In this document: positions 1-4,791 of the stretch, piece after piece | Numbering within the stretch: position 1 is the first letter of the stretch | How the letters are laid out: each line of letters begins with the position of its first letter | Origin: Haemophilus parahaemolyticus | Lineage (GTDB): Bacteria > Pseudomonadota > Gammaproteobacteria > Enterobacterales > Pasteurellaceae | DNA: 7,216 nt | Direction of reading: 5' to 3' | Assembly: GCF_018373095.1 (NCBI RefSeq) | Contig: NZ_JAHAHT010000090.1 | Location: 1 to 7,216 of the forward strand | Made by a program: the position numbers and the translations under genes | The notes under the pieces: model-generated | Told to the model about the DNA's origin: nothing | What the model saw: the letters and a program-made list of their open reading frames with translations, nothing else | Databases searched by the model: none

Positions 1-446
1 TAAATGAAATGTTGGTAAGAGTGTTGGAAAATCAGACCGCTTACCAAGAGCTTTTTCATCATTATCTGCAGTGCATTACACGATTAGCCAGCAATGCAGA
101 TCAGCTTGAACCTACTCTACGAACCTTTGAATTTCAAATGTTACGGGCATTAGGTTATGGTGTTGATTTCTGCCATTGTATGGCAACAGGCGAAGAAGTT
201 GATCCTGAAATGTGGTATCAATTCTGTGAAAATGAGGGCTTTATCGCTTCGCTTTTACAGAATAACTTGAGCTTTCTCGGCAAAGATTTGCTTGCCTTTG
301 AGGTACTTGATTTCTCTGATAAATCTACCCAACAAGCTGCAAAACGCTTTACCCGCATTGCATTAAAACCTTATCTTGGCTCGCAACCGCTAAAAAGCCG
401 TGAGCTATTTCAATCTATCCTACCAAGTAAATTAAAAGGGGCGTAA
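1..446 (+). CDS. recO: DNA repair protein RecO, C-terminal part (5' end outside window)
   Basis: RecO binds single-stranded DNA and works with RecR to load RecA in the RecFOR pathway of gap repair and recombination. The window opens inside the gene: the reading frame is already open at base 3, before the first ATG at 9, so that ATG is internal. What remains is the helical C-terminal part; the N-terminal OB fold lies upstream. From my memory of E. coli RecO, the match is clear at YGVDFCHC, at NEGFIASLL, and in the closing segment AAKRFTRIALKPYLG followed by PLKSRELFQ. The protein ends normally a few residues after that segment. The frame is intact with no sign of decay. The gene runs towards guaA (convergent), with the island between them. 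Confidence in the family is high; only the truncation by the window edge is uncertain in extent. Confidence 0.95.
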   Translation, partial: NEMLVRVLENQTAYQELFHHYLQCITRLASNADQLEPTLRTFEFQMLRALGYGVDFCHCMATGEEVDPEMWYQFCENEGFIASLLQNNLSFLGKDLLAFEVLDFSDKSTQQAAKRFTRIALKPYLGSQPLKSRELFQSILPSKLKGA

Positions 447-550
447 GCTTTGGTCATTTAAAATGGCATTTCCCGATTTTTTGTAGTACGTTGCAACAAA
501 ATACCGTCAATTTTACCGTAATAAAATGAAATACCCTGAATTGAAATAGA

Positions 551-574
551 AAAGCCTTGCTTTCACAAGGCTTT
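551..574. terminator. Hairpin terminator downstream of recO, probably the original guaA terminator
   Basis: AAAGCCTTG at 551-559 and CAAGGCTTT at 566-574 form a perfect 9-bp stem with a 6-base loop. It lies about 105 bases after the recO stop. The flanks are AT-rich but lack a long T tract, so termination strength is uncertain. Its counterpart at 4715-4736 sits just downstream of guaA, which suggests that this one once served guaA (- strand) and perhaps recO as well. Confidence 0.6.
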
Positions 575-616
575 AAGATCATTTTGATATGAATCAAAAT
601 ACGATGAAATGCAGGG

Positions 617-626
617 TTTTATTCCC
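617..626. other. Candidate left attachment core (attL)
   Basis: TTTTATTCCC here is identical to 4782-4791, which covers the guaA stop codon (4784-4786) and the two codons before it. GCAGG precedes it in both places, at 611-615 and 4774-4778. Ten bases of AT-rich identity alone would be weak, but the core sits at the end of a longer collinear repeat and on the far side of an integrase-bearing island. The exact crossover point is inferred. Confidence 0.5.
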
Positions 627-639
627 TGAAAGTGATGTA

Positions 640-1072
640 ATGGATATTTCTTCGTTATATCAAAAAGTGACTAAAATAGAACCTAAAATTACACGCTCAA
701 CAAGTGGATAAAGCAGGTAAGCCTTATGTCCAACATTTGCAAGCGGTTGCCAATAACTTAATTGAACCAACGGATGAAATGCTTGCGGTAGCTTGGTTGC
801 ATGATAGCATTGAAGATACTTCAATAACCTATGATGAGCTTAATACAAAATTTGGTAAAACAGTTTCTGATGCTGTTGATGCTATTTCTAAGCGTAGTGG
901 GGAAAATTACGATGACTATTTAGTCAGAGTTAAAGAAAATCTGACCGCTTGTTTAGTGAAGATTGCTGATTTAAAACATAATGCAGATCTTACTCGATTA
1001 CCTAAAATCACGGAGAAAGATGTTGCTAGACAGCATAAATACCAGAAAGCAATACAATTTCTATTAAGTTAA
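640..1072 (+). pseudogene. HD-domain phosphohydrolase (RelA/SpoT hydrolase-like), frameshifted near its start
   Basis: The product resembles small single-domain HD metal-dependent phosphohydrolases related to the ppGpp hydrolase domain of RelA/SpoT. Visible motifs are DKAGKPYVQH near the start, AWLHDSIEDT with the HD pair and following ED, and KIADLKHNADLTRL with the late Asp. The first metal-ligand His of the family is expected in the segment KLHAQQVDKAG. That segment is encoded at 686 onward, upstream of the GTG at 704 and just after a TAG at 677. A short frame starting at ATG 640 reads MDISSLYQKVTKI and then runs out. Removing one base near 680-683 would join the two frames into a protein of about 144 residues with a normal N-terminus. 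I therefore call it a frameshifted gene; a GTG start at 704 would give a 122-residue protein lacking a ligand. The substrate is unknown. It is the first gene inside the island and is followed by a strong terminator. Confidence 0.7.
944..952 (-). other. Actinobacillus-type DNA uptake signal sequence
   Basis: Read on the - strand this is ACAAGCGGT followed by CAGATTTTC. It matches the uptake signal core of the Actinobacillus pleuropneumoniae branch (ACAAGCGGT) with the usual AT-rich tail. It lies inside the HD gene. The flanking housekeeping genes carry the Haemophilus type instead. Confidence 0.7.
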
Positions 1073-1080
1073 TGTGATAT

Positions 1081-1113
1081 AAGCCTACGATTAAATCTCG
1101 TAGGCTTTTTTAT
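1081..1113 (+). terminator. Rho-independent terminator after the HD gene
   Basis: AAGCCTACGA (1081-1090) and TCGTAGGCTT (1098-1107) form a perfect 10-bp stem with a 7-base loop, followed by TTTTATTT. It begins 8 bases after the HD gene stop. It separates the HD gene from the phage structural remnants and makes it look like an independently transcribed cargo gene. Confidence 0.9.
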
Positions 1114-1125
1114 TTGGTGGTAAAA

Positions 1126-1494
1126 ATGGCAATGCGTTATGACCGACTGCAGGTGAAAGCAGTCCAAGATGAAAATGGTTTTATTCGAGACACCCCTGTT
1201 CTTACACGAACGGGGGTTTTTGTTTATATGCTGCCTGATGGCACAAAAAGACGGGAGTATCACCCATCTGATGAGGTGTTTAAGGCAGATAGCCTGAACG
1301 CTTTTGTGGGCATTCCAATTACCGATGAACATCACGGGGAGATTAAGGGCAATAATGCCAAAGTGAATAATAGTTGGTATGGGTTAGCATTGACTTCTCG
1401 TGTGGAAGAAGAGGTGCTTTTTGCCGCAATGTGGGCAGAAGCCAATGGTAAGTTATTCTTAAACACAAGACCACTAAACGGCAAGGCGTGGTGA
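1126..1494 (+). pseudogene. Phage DUF2213 protein N-terminus fused to a baseplate-hub-like fragment, then frameshifted
   Basis: The first 80 or so residues (MAMRYDRL, DTPVLTRTG, REYHPSDEVF, ADSL, GIPITDEHHGEI) match the N-terminus of phage DUF2213 proteins, which are encoded among head genes and usually run to several hundred residues. I chose ATG 1126, with GGTGG upstream, over the TTG at 1114. Near 1357-1366 the family resemblance stops and the text changes to WYGLALTSRVEEEVLFAAMWAEANGKLFLNT. That piece continues, one frame over, into the hub-like sequence that follows. So one in-frame deletion joined a head gene to a tail gene, and a later one-base loss at about 1465-1470 ended the frame at 1494. 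Neither piece can make a complete protein. The deletion must have removed the capsid and most tail genes. Confidence 0.7.
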
Positions 1495-1883
1495 TTGCAA
1501 AAGATAGCGGCTTGATTGGCTATCCTGAAAAAAACCGCGAAGCGGCACGCTCAAAATCGGCAGATGTGGACGATAAAAAACAAGCGAACCGCAAGCAAAC
1601 CTCACTCTCTTTACAAGCACAAGATGGCTGGAATGTGAAAAGTTTGCTGTTACCGCAAGTGAACCCTGCTGACAAAGTAAAGCTAGAAAGTGTATCGGTG
1701 ACAGGTTGGTTTCGTGCAGAAACGGTTAAGCATATCGGTGATACGCACCAAGGCGATTGGGTGACTGAATTGCACTTGGTGGAACGGATTATTGACAAGC
1801 AAACCGAAAAAGAGCAAAGCAAGGTGGCGAAAAGACACCGTAAAAAACGGGAAGCCCAAAAAGAAGAGAAAACGAAGCCGTGA
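1467..1883 (+). pseudogene. Phage baseplate hub-like protein, C-terminal fragment
   Basis: The frame reads KTTKRQGVVIAKDSGLIGYP, then a lysine-rich stretch, DGWNVKSLLLPQVNPADKV, and SVTGWFRAETVKHIGDTHQG followed by DWVTELHLVE. It ends in a long, highly charged Lys/Glu tail. The pattern of a GWFRAETV.HIGDTHQGDW segment at the C-terminus, immediately before a spike gene, fits the hub (gp27-like) proteins of contractile-tailed phages. I recognise it by context and pattern rather than by a named family. A GTG at 1488 gives an open frame of 131 codons, but homology extends upstream of it, so it is not a true start. The stop codon lies inside the following terminator stem. Confidence 0.6.
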
Positions 1884-1902
1884 TAATTTTCACGGCTTTT
1901 TT
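1875..1902. terminator. Strong hairpin terminator between hub fragment and antitoxin gene
   Basis: AAGCCGTGA (1875-1883) pairs perfectly with TCACGGCTT (1890-1898), with a 6-base loop and six T residues at 1897-1902. It contains the stop codon of the hub fragment on the + strand. On the - strand it lies just beyond the antitoxin stop (1904), so it can serve both converging transcripts, although the - strand T tract is shorter. Confidence 0.88.
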
Positions 1903-1903
1903 G

Positions 1904-2212
1904 TTAAATCGGAAAAATCTGGCTATAACCAGTTGGCATTTTAACTGCAAGACTGAGTTCCCCACCCATTTTTTCAATGTAGCGTTTAAGTGTAGAGAGC
2001 TTAACATCATTGCCACGTTGTTCAATTTGGGCAATTGCAGATTGAGATACACCTATGGCTTGTGCCATCTCTTTTTGCGAGAGAGCAAGATTTTTACGGA
2101 TCATCGCAAGTCCCGTTTCTAAAATCAATTCATCGGACATCTCTTTGATTTTTTGTTGAGATTCTGGTGTTTCACGGGCAATCATCTCTTCAAGGGTATA
2201 CATTTTTTTCAT
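1904..2212 (-). CDS. XRE-family antitoxin (HigA-like) of a type II toxin-antitoxin pair
   Basis: A 102-residue DNA-binding protein. The helix-turn-helix is at about residues 44-67 (LSQKEMAQAIGVSQSAIAQIE). The N-terminal segment MYTLEEMIARETPESQ is typical of antitoxins paired with RelE/HigB-type toxins of this group. It should neutralise the toxin encoded upstream and repress the shared promoter. A Shine-Dalgarno GGAG (2222-2219) overlaps the end of the toxin gene and sits 6 bases before ATG 2212, so translation is probably coupled. ATG 2203, three codons in, is a possible alternative. Gene order is toxin first, antitoxin second, as in HigBA. The frame is undamaged, unlike most of its neighbours. 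Partner and role are inferred from family and context. Confidence 0.9.
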   Translation of the reverse strand: MKKMYTLEEMIARETPESQQKIKEMSDELILETGLAMIRKNLALSQKEMAQAIGVSQSAIAQIEQRGNDVKLSTLKRYIEKMGGELSLAVKMPTGYSQIFPI

Positions 2213-2215
2213 TGA

Positions 2216-2572
2216 TTACTCCAAACTTTGTAAGTAGTCGGTAAATTCAGCATCAGCGATTTTAATCATTCGCTCATAAAATTGCTTGTCGTTACTTTTA
2301 TCACCTGCACAGAGCACGATGGCTTGTCTGAGTGGATCGAATGCAAAGAAAGCTCGTAATGGCTTGCCTTTATGTTGAATACGAAGTTCTTTCATATTCG
2401 GGAATTTTGAGCCTTTTATTGTGTCAGCATAAGGACGAGAAAGTTGGTAGCCGTAGATTTTTAGGTTATTAAGCGAAGCAAACACCGATTGACGAATCTC
2501 TTCAGTTTGTTCAAGTAACCAGAGATTAAATCGCTCGGTAGCGATTACCGTCCATTGAGATTGTTTTGTCAT
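2216..2572 (-). CDS. RelE/HigB-family toxin (phage Gp49-like)
   Basis: A 118-residue protein of the RelE/ParE superfamily, in the Gp49-like/HigB group. Members typically cut mRNA at the ribosome. The diagnostic block is RPYADTIKGSKFPNMKELR, followed by HKGKPLRAFFAFDPLRQAIV, LCAGDKSNDKQFYERMI and IADAEFTDYL. The length is normal for the group and the frame is intact. It is the first gene of a two-gene operon with the antitoxin 3 bases downstream. It is transcribed against the phage tail genes on either side, as expected of a moron cargo unit. The promoter and a palindromic operator are recognisable just upstream. Shine-Dalgarno complementarity before ATG 2572 is poor, whereas the antitoxin has a good one, which would favour antitoxin synthesis. 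The RNase activity is inferred from the family. Confidence 0.9.
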   Translation of the reverse strand: MTKQSQWTVIATERFNLWLLEQTEEIRQSVFASLNNLKIYGYQLSRPYADTIKGSKFPNMKELRIQHKGKPLRAFFAFDPLRQAIVLCAGDKSNDKQFYERMIKIADAEFTDYLQSLE

Positions 2573-2600
2573 TTTTGTTTAACTGAGAAAGTTTAGCTTT

Positions 2601-2629
2601 ATTTTATAATGTATAAATTATATTTTCAA
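2601..2629 (-). promoter_or_regulatory. Toxin-antitoxin promoter with palindromic operator in the spacer
   Basis: On the - strand TTGAAA (2629-2624) is a good -35 element. TAAAAT (2606-2601) lies 17 bases downstream as the -10. The 18-base imperfect palindrome TATAATGTATAAATTATA (2605-2622, 16 of 18 symmetric positions) fills the spacer. That is the expected arrangement for autorepression by the antitoxin. Predicted transcription starts about 20 bases before the toxin ATG. Confidence 0.65.
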
Positions 2630-2657
2630 TAATATAGAGATTATTTTTGGGGGAAAG

Positions 2658-3269
2658 ATGGAAGAACTCAATAATGCGTTAGCCGAAATCAATGTAGCAA
2701 TGCCCGCAACCATTGTGAGTTACAACGCAGGCAATCAGTGGGCAACGGTTAAGCCTTCGCTGGCCAAGCGGTTAAGTAATGGCAATACTTTGCAAGCCCC
2801 ACAGATTGTGAATGTGCCTGTTTGCTTTCCTGTGGCAGATGTAGGCGGAAACAAAGCAATGATTACCTTACCAATGAAAGCGGGTGATGGGGTGTTGCTC
2901 GTTTTTTCGCAACGTTCGATTGAAAATTGGCTGGACGGATCAAAGGGTTCGCCAGACGACCCACGAATGTTTGATTTATCCGATGCGTTTGCAATACCAA
3001 GCTGTAATGCTAAATCGCCTGCTGCAGATGCGGAAAATTTATCGATTCAATATGGCAGTGGCTCAATCAAAATCACGCCTAGTGGTGATGTGTTGATTGA
3101 TAGCCCGAATGTTACCGTGAAATGTCCAACAACAACTTTTAACGGTGATATTCAGCTTAACGGCTCAATGGCGGCAAGCGGTGATGTGAGTGCAGGCGGT
3201 ATTTCGCTTCAATCGCATAAACACGGTGGCGTGCAAGGTGGGCCAAGCAAAACGGGAGGCCCTGAATGA
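2658..3269 (+). CDS. Phage baseplate spike / puncturing protein (Gp138-like N-terminal domain)
   Basis: A 203-residue contractile-tail spike protein. Residues about 10-110 look like the OB-fold domain of Gp138-type spikes (ATIVSYNAGNQWATVKPSL, VPVCFPVADVGG, MKAGDGVLLVFSQRSIENWL, then a DPRMFDLSDAFAIP block). After that come short beta repeats (GSIKITPSGDVLIDSPNV, TTTFNGDIQLNGSM, SGDVSAGGISLQ) of the kind that wind into a beta-helix needle. The C-terminus has SHKHGGVQGG: the HxH motif is the one that binds a metal ion at the tip of P2/phi92-type spikes. A strong GGGGGAAAG precedes ATG 2658. Its stop overlaps the start of the next gene (ATGA at 3266). The frame is intact, but hub and sheath genes are lost, so no working tail can be made from this locus alone. 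Confidence 0.85.
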   Translation: MEELNNALAEINVAMPATIVSYNAGNQWATVKPSLAKRLSNGNTLQAPQIVNVPVCFPVADVGGNKAMITLPMKAGDGVLLVFSQRSIENWLDGSKGSPDDPRMFDLSDAFAIPSCNAKSPAADAENLSIQYGSGSIKITPSGDVLIDSPNVTVKCPTTTFNGDIQLNGSMAASGDVSAGGISLQSHKHGGVQGGPSKTGGPE

Positions 3270-3577
3270 CGGATTTAAAACTAGATGACAATCACGATTT
3301 ACTGATTCGTGATGGGCGATTAGTGCTGGTAGAAGGAGCAAACCAGACGGCTCAGCAGATTAAAATTGCTTTACTTACCTTTTTCGGTGAGTGGTTTATG
3401 GATACAACGATTGGCGTGCCTTATTTTGAGCAGGTACTGATTAAATCGCCCGAAAAAGCCAAGATTGAGAATGTGTTTCGTAAGAAAATTTTAGACGTCG
3501 CAAACGTGAAGCGGGTGTTAGCAATGAATATGGCACACCCGCAAACAGTTTGCATTGCATTGTTAAAGGCGGGCTAG
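3266..3577 (+). pseudogene. Baseplate gp25/gp46-like protein, truncated by deletion
   Basis: The start overlaps the spike stop by ATGA. Residues 1-90 or so match the small baseplate wedge proteins of the gp25/DUF2634 type: LDDNHDLLIRDGRLVLVEG, TAQQIKIALLTFFGEWFMD, TTIGVPYFEQVLIKSP, then KILDVANVKRVLAMNM. In relatives the protein continues with a beta-rich C-terminus after this point. Here, from about 3531, the bases instead encode a baseplate J segment in another frame, so the last 14 or so residues (to the stop at 3575) are junk read out of frame. A deletion therefore removed the end of this gene and most of the next one. Confidence 0.75.
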
Positions 3578-3627
3578 ATACAGATATTGCCAAAATGATT
3601 TTATACCAAATGACAAGAATACGATAA
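3532..3627 (+). pseudogene. Fragment of baseplate J family protein
   Basis: In the frame beginning at 3532 the sequence reads GTPANSLHCIVKGG, then LDTDIAKMI, before degenerating to a stop at 3625. This resembles the segment of baseplate J proteins with the form P.NS..VVVEGG.D.DIA..I. Baseplate J normally follows the gp25-like gene in contractile phages, so the position agrees. It has no start of its own and overlaps the junk tail of the preceding gene. Everything before and after this scrap of about 30 codons is missing. Confidence 0.6.
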
Positions 3628-3632
3628 CAAAA

Positions 3633-3882
3633 ATGCTTAACTGGGCACTATCGTTTGTTGGCGATGATTTAAAAATCAATGCCACATCAATCTATTATTT
3701 CATCTGAAAATTGACCGCTTACCTCTCTCAACGTAAAGAAACCTTGCTCACTACCCTTGCCAATAAAGCCGATGCGCTTAAATTGGGCTTACTGGTGGGC
3801 TACCCACAAACCGAAATTGAGAGCTGCTATCGCCAAGAGAAAGAAGCACTTGCCAAACAAGCCAAACCGCTCGCATTCTAAG
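3633..3882 (+). pseudogene. Broken phage tail-region fragment
   Basis: The frame from ATG 3633 encodes MLNWALSFVGDDLKINATS and a short hydrophobic run, then a TGA at 3705. Beyond it, from 3711, the same frame reads LTAYLSQRKETLLTTLANKA, then DALKLGLLVGYPQTEIESCY, then RQEK. The second part resembles a module seen at the C-termini of phage tail or tail-fibre-associated proteins, as I recall them, with ADALK..LLVGYPQTEI followed by a YRQE.EA motif. After RQEK a run of four A residues (3840-3843) shifts the frame; with three A residues it would continue EALAKQAKPLAF to a stop at 3880-3882. So there is at least one nonsense codon and one frameshift. I cannot name the family with certainty. Confidence 0.5.
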
Positions 3883-3897
3883 CGGCTATTTTAGGGT

Positions 3898-3921
3898 AAC
3901 CAGCACAAAAGTGCACTGGTT
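3898..3921. repeat. Imperfect inverted repeat after the tail fragment
   Basis: AACCAG-CAC, AAAA, GTG-(CA)-CTGGTT can fold into a short hairpin with a bulge. It has no T tract. It is probably a relic of a terminator or chance; listed because it occupies an otherwise empty stretch between the tail fragment and the integrase. Confidence 0.3.
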
Positions 3922-3960
3922 AAAGTGAATAAAGATGAGTGGTTAAAAAGTGAGTTTCGG

Positions 3961-3986
3961 AAAATGCGGTCTTTCGACCACACTTT
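3961..3986. terminator. Hairpin made of two degenerate inverted uptake-signal-like sequences
   Basis: AAAATGCGGTC (3961-3971) and GACCACACTTT (3976-3986) pair over 9 of 11 positions. Each half is a one-base variant of the Haemophilus uptake signal AAGTGCGGT (AAaTGCGGT forward; ACCaCACTT inverted). Inverted pairs of this signal commonly act as terminators between convergent genes in Haemophilus. This one lies exactly between the rightward tail remnants and the leftward integrase, whose stop is 2 bases away. Confidence 0.55.
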
Positions 3987-3987
3987 A

Positions 3988-4589
3988 TTATAAATTTTCC
4001 CCTTTTATCCAATCGTCTATCTTATCTGCCCATATTTGCATCATCTCTTTACGCTGTTCGGCATACTCGGCTTTATTGTAAACCGCTCTCACACCGTGTT
4101 GTTCGTGGGCTAGGATTTTCTCGGTCCAGTCTGAATTAAACCCCATTTCGTGTAAAAGTGTTGAGCCTGTTCTACGTAAGTCGTGAACTGTAAAGTCATC
4201 AATACGTTTCTCATCCTTGTTAATAAACTTAATGCAATTTGCAATGACGCGATAAAGAGAACTACGTGCAATAGGTTGTCTACAGTTAATTCTACCTGGT
4301 AATAAATAAGGTGAGCCTTCAGAGTAAATCTGAAAGGCAATGATTAAATCAATCGCTTGTTTGGATAAATAAACATTATGAGTTCGTTTTGCCTTCAGTC
4401 GTTCGGCTGGAATAGTCCCATCACTTCCATATCTGCCAATCGTGAGTGTTTCTCGTCTACCGTTAATACGGTAGTCGTATCTAAAAGTAATTGTGCCTGC
4501 AGGTTTGTCACATAAAGCCCATCGCGGTCAGCCACTTTGTAGAGTTTATCTTTTGGTTTAAGAGATTTAAGTTTTGAATCTGTTAGCAT
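3988..4589 (-). pseudogene. P4-type tyrosine integrase, frameshifted and internally deleted
   Basis: The start at 4589 (MLTDSKLKSLKPKDKLYKVADRDGLYV) is the typical N-terminus of P4-family site-specific integrases. At about 4504-4509 a one-base loss shifts the frame. The next frame reads on as KPAGTITFRYDYRINGRRE and TLTIGRYG. Immediately after, GTIPAERLKAKRTHNVYLS belongs to the catalytic domain, so roughly 200 codons, including the first catalytic Arg, are missing. The rest is in one frame to the stop at 3988. It has the HDLRRT box (catalytic His and Arg), LAHEQHGVRAVYNKAEY (His and the nucleophile Tyr) and the family's usual C-terminus. The element therefore cannot excise by itself. The 5' end faces guaA, with 194 bases between its start and the guaA stop, as expected of an integrase beside its attachment site. 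Confidence 0.92.
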
Positions 4590-4615
4590 TTTTACGTCAT
4601 TTTTACCGTTGTTTG

Positions 4616-4680
4616 TTTGACGGTGTTTTCGATCTTTTTGGCAGTATTAGCAATGCTATATCGTCAAAATGACCGTCAAA
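4616..4680. repeat. Perfect 9-bp inverted repeat upstream of the integrase
   Basis: TTTGACGGT (4616-4624) and ACCGTCAAA (4672-4680) are exact reverse complements, 47 bases apart. Related sequences are TACGTCATTTTTACCGT at 4593-4609, CGTCAAAATG near 4662, and TACCGTCAATTTTACCGT at 502-519 on the other flank. They could be integrase or excisionase (arm-type) binding sites. This is inferred from repetition and position only. Confidence 0.5.
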
Positions 4681-4714
4681 GAAGTAAACTAATATGAAAT
4701 GCTATGAGATGATA

Positions 4715-4736
4715 AAGCCCTGTAAATACAGGGCTT
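4715..4736 (-). terminator. Hairpin terminator downstream of guaA
   Basis: AAGCCCTGT (4715-4723) and ACAGGGCTT (4728-4736) make a perfect 9-bp stem with a 4-base loop, 47 bases past the guaA stop on the - strand. The stem runs into TTTATC, a short T tract. It should end guaA transcription before the integrase relic. Confidence 0.7.
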
Positions 4737-4773
4737 GAGGCTAGTCTTGAAATGTTATGAAACGCTATAAAAA

Positions 4774-4791
4774 GCAGGTTTTTTTATTCCC
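4774..4791. other. Candidate right attachment core (attR) at the guaA stop codon
   Basis: GCAGG (4774-4778) and TTTTATTCCC (4782-4791) recur at 611-626 with two fewer T residues between them. The core covers the guaA stop codon. The 3' end of guaA is an established integration hotspot for islands with tyrosine integrases, and the integrase relic begins 194 bases away. Confidence 0.55.

Larger units (their letters stand above)
503..626. repeat. Left copy of a diverged direct repeat shared with the guaA end (probable native guaA 3' flank)
   Basis: This stretch is collinear with 4672-4791. In order both copies have ACCGTCAA, then ATGAAAT 22-23 bases on, TGA 11 bases after that, a hairpin beginning AAGCC and ending GGCTT, then TTGAtATG / TTGAaATG exactly 11 bases after the hairpin, then GCAGG and TTTTATTCCC. 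I judge identity at about two thirds in the last section, by eye. The order and spacing are too regular for chance. The simplest reading is that this is the original guaA downstream flank, pushed away from guaA when the element inserted and supplied its own version. The rest of 447-639 holds no gene that I can see. Confidence 0.6.
4672..4791. repeat. Right copy of the island-end direct repeat (guaA side)
   Basis: Collinear with 503-626, as described there. It includes ACCGTCAAA, ATGAAATGC, a hairpin, TTGAAATG, GCAGG and the guaA terminal bases. It also has internal near-repeats: TATGAAATGCTATGAGA (4693-4709) and TATGAAACGCTATAAAA (4756-4772) agree at 14 of 17 positions. I read it as the element's own replacement for the guaA end and downstream region. 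Confidence 0.6.

Noticed and set aside
447..639. CRISPR-like or tandem repeat from the recurring ATGAAAT motifs
   Set aside because: The copies are irregularly spaced and short; they are better explained by the paired island-end repeat.
640..1072. A complete new alarmone-type toxin-antitoxin or anti-phage system based on the HD gene
   Set aside because: There is only the hydrolase-like part, no synthetase partner nearby, and the gene appears frameshifted.
1488..1883. A standalone 131-residue gene starting at GTG 1488
   Set aside because: Hub-like homology continues in the same frame upstream of that codon (KTTKRQG), with no ribosome site, so this is the tail of a broken longer gene.
1880..2122. 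An open frame on the + strand opposite the antitoxin gene
   Set aside because: It has no family resemblance and lies wholly opposite the well-supported antitoxin.
4110..4340. A 76-codon open frame on the - strand inside the integrase
   Set aside because: It is the wrong frame; the frame beginning at 4506 carries the HDLRRT and catalytic Tyr boxes through the same bases.
447..4783. tRNA gene as the integration target
   Set aside because: I found no cloverleaf or T-loop-like sequence at either end; the shared end sequence is the guaA 3' terminus instead.
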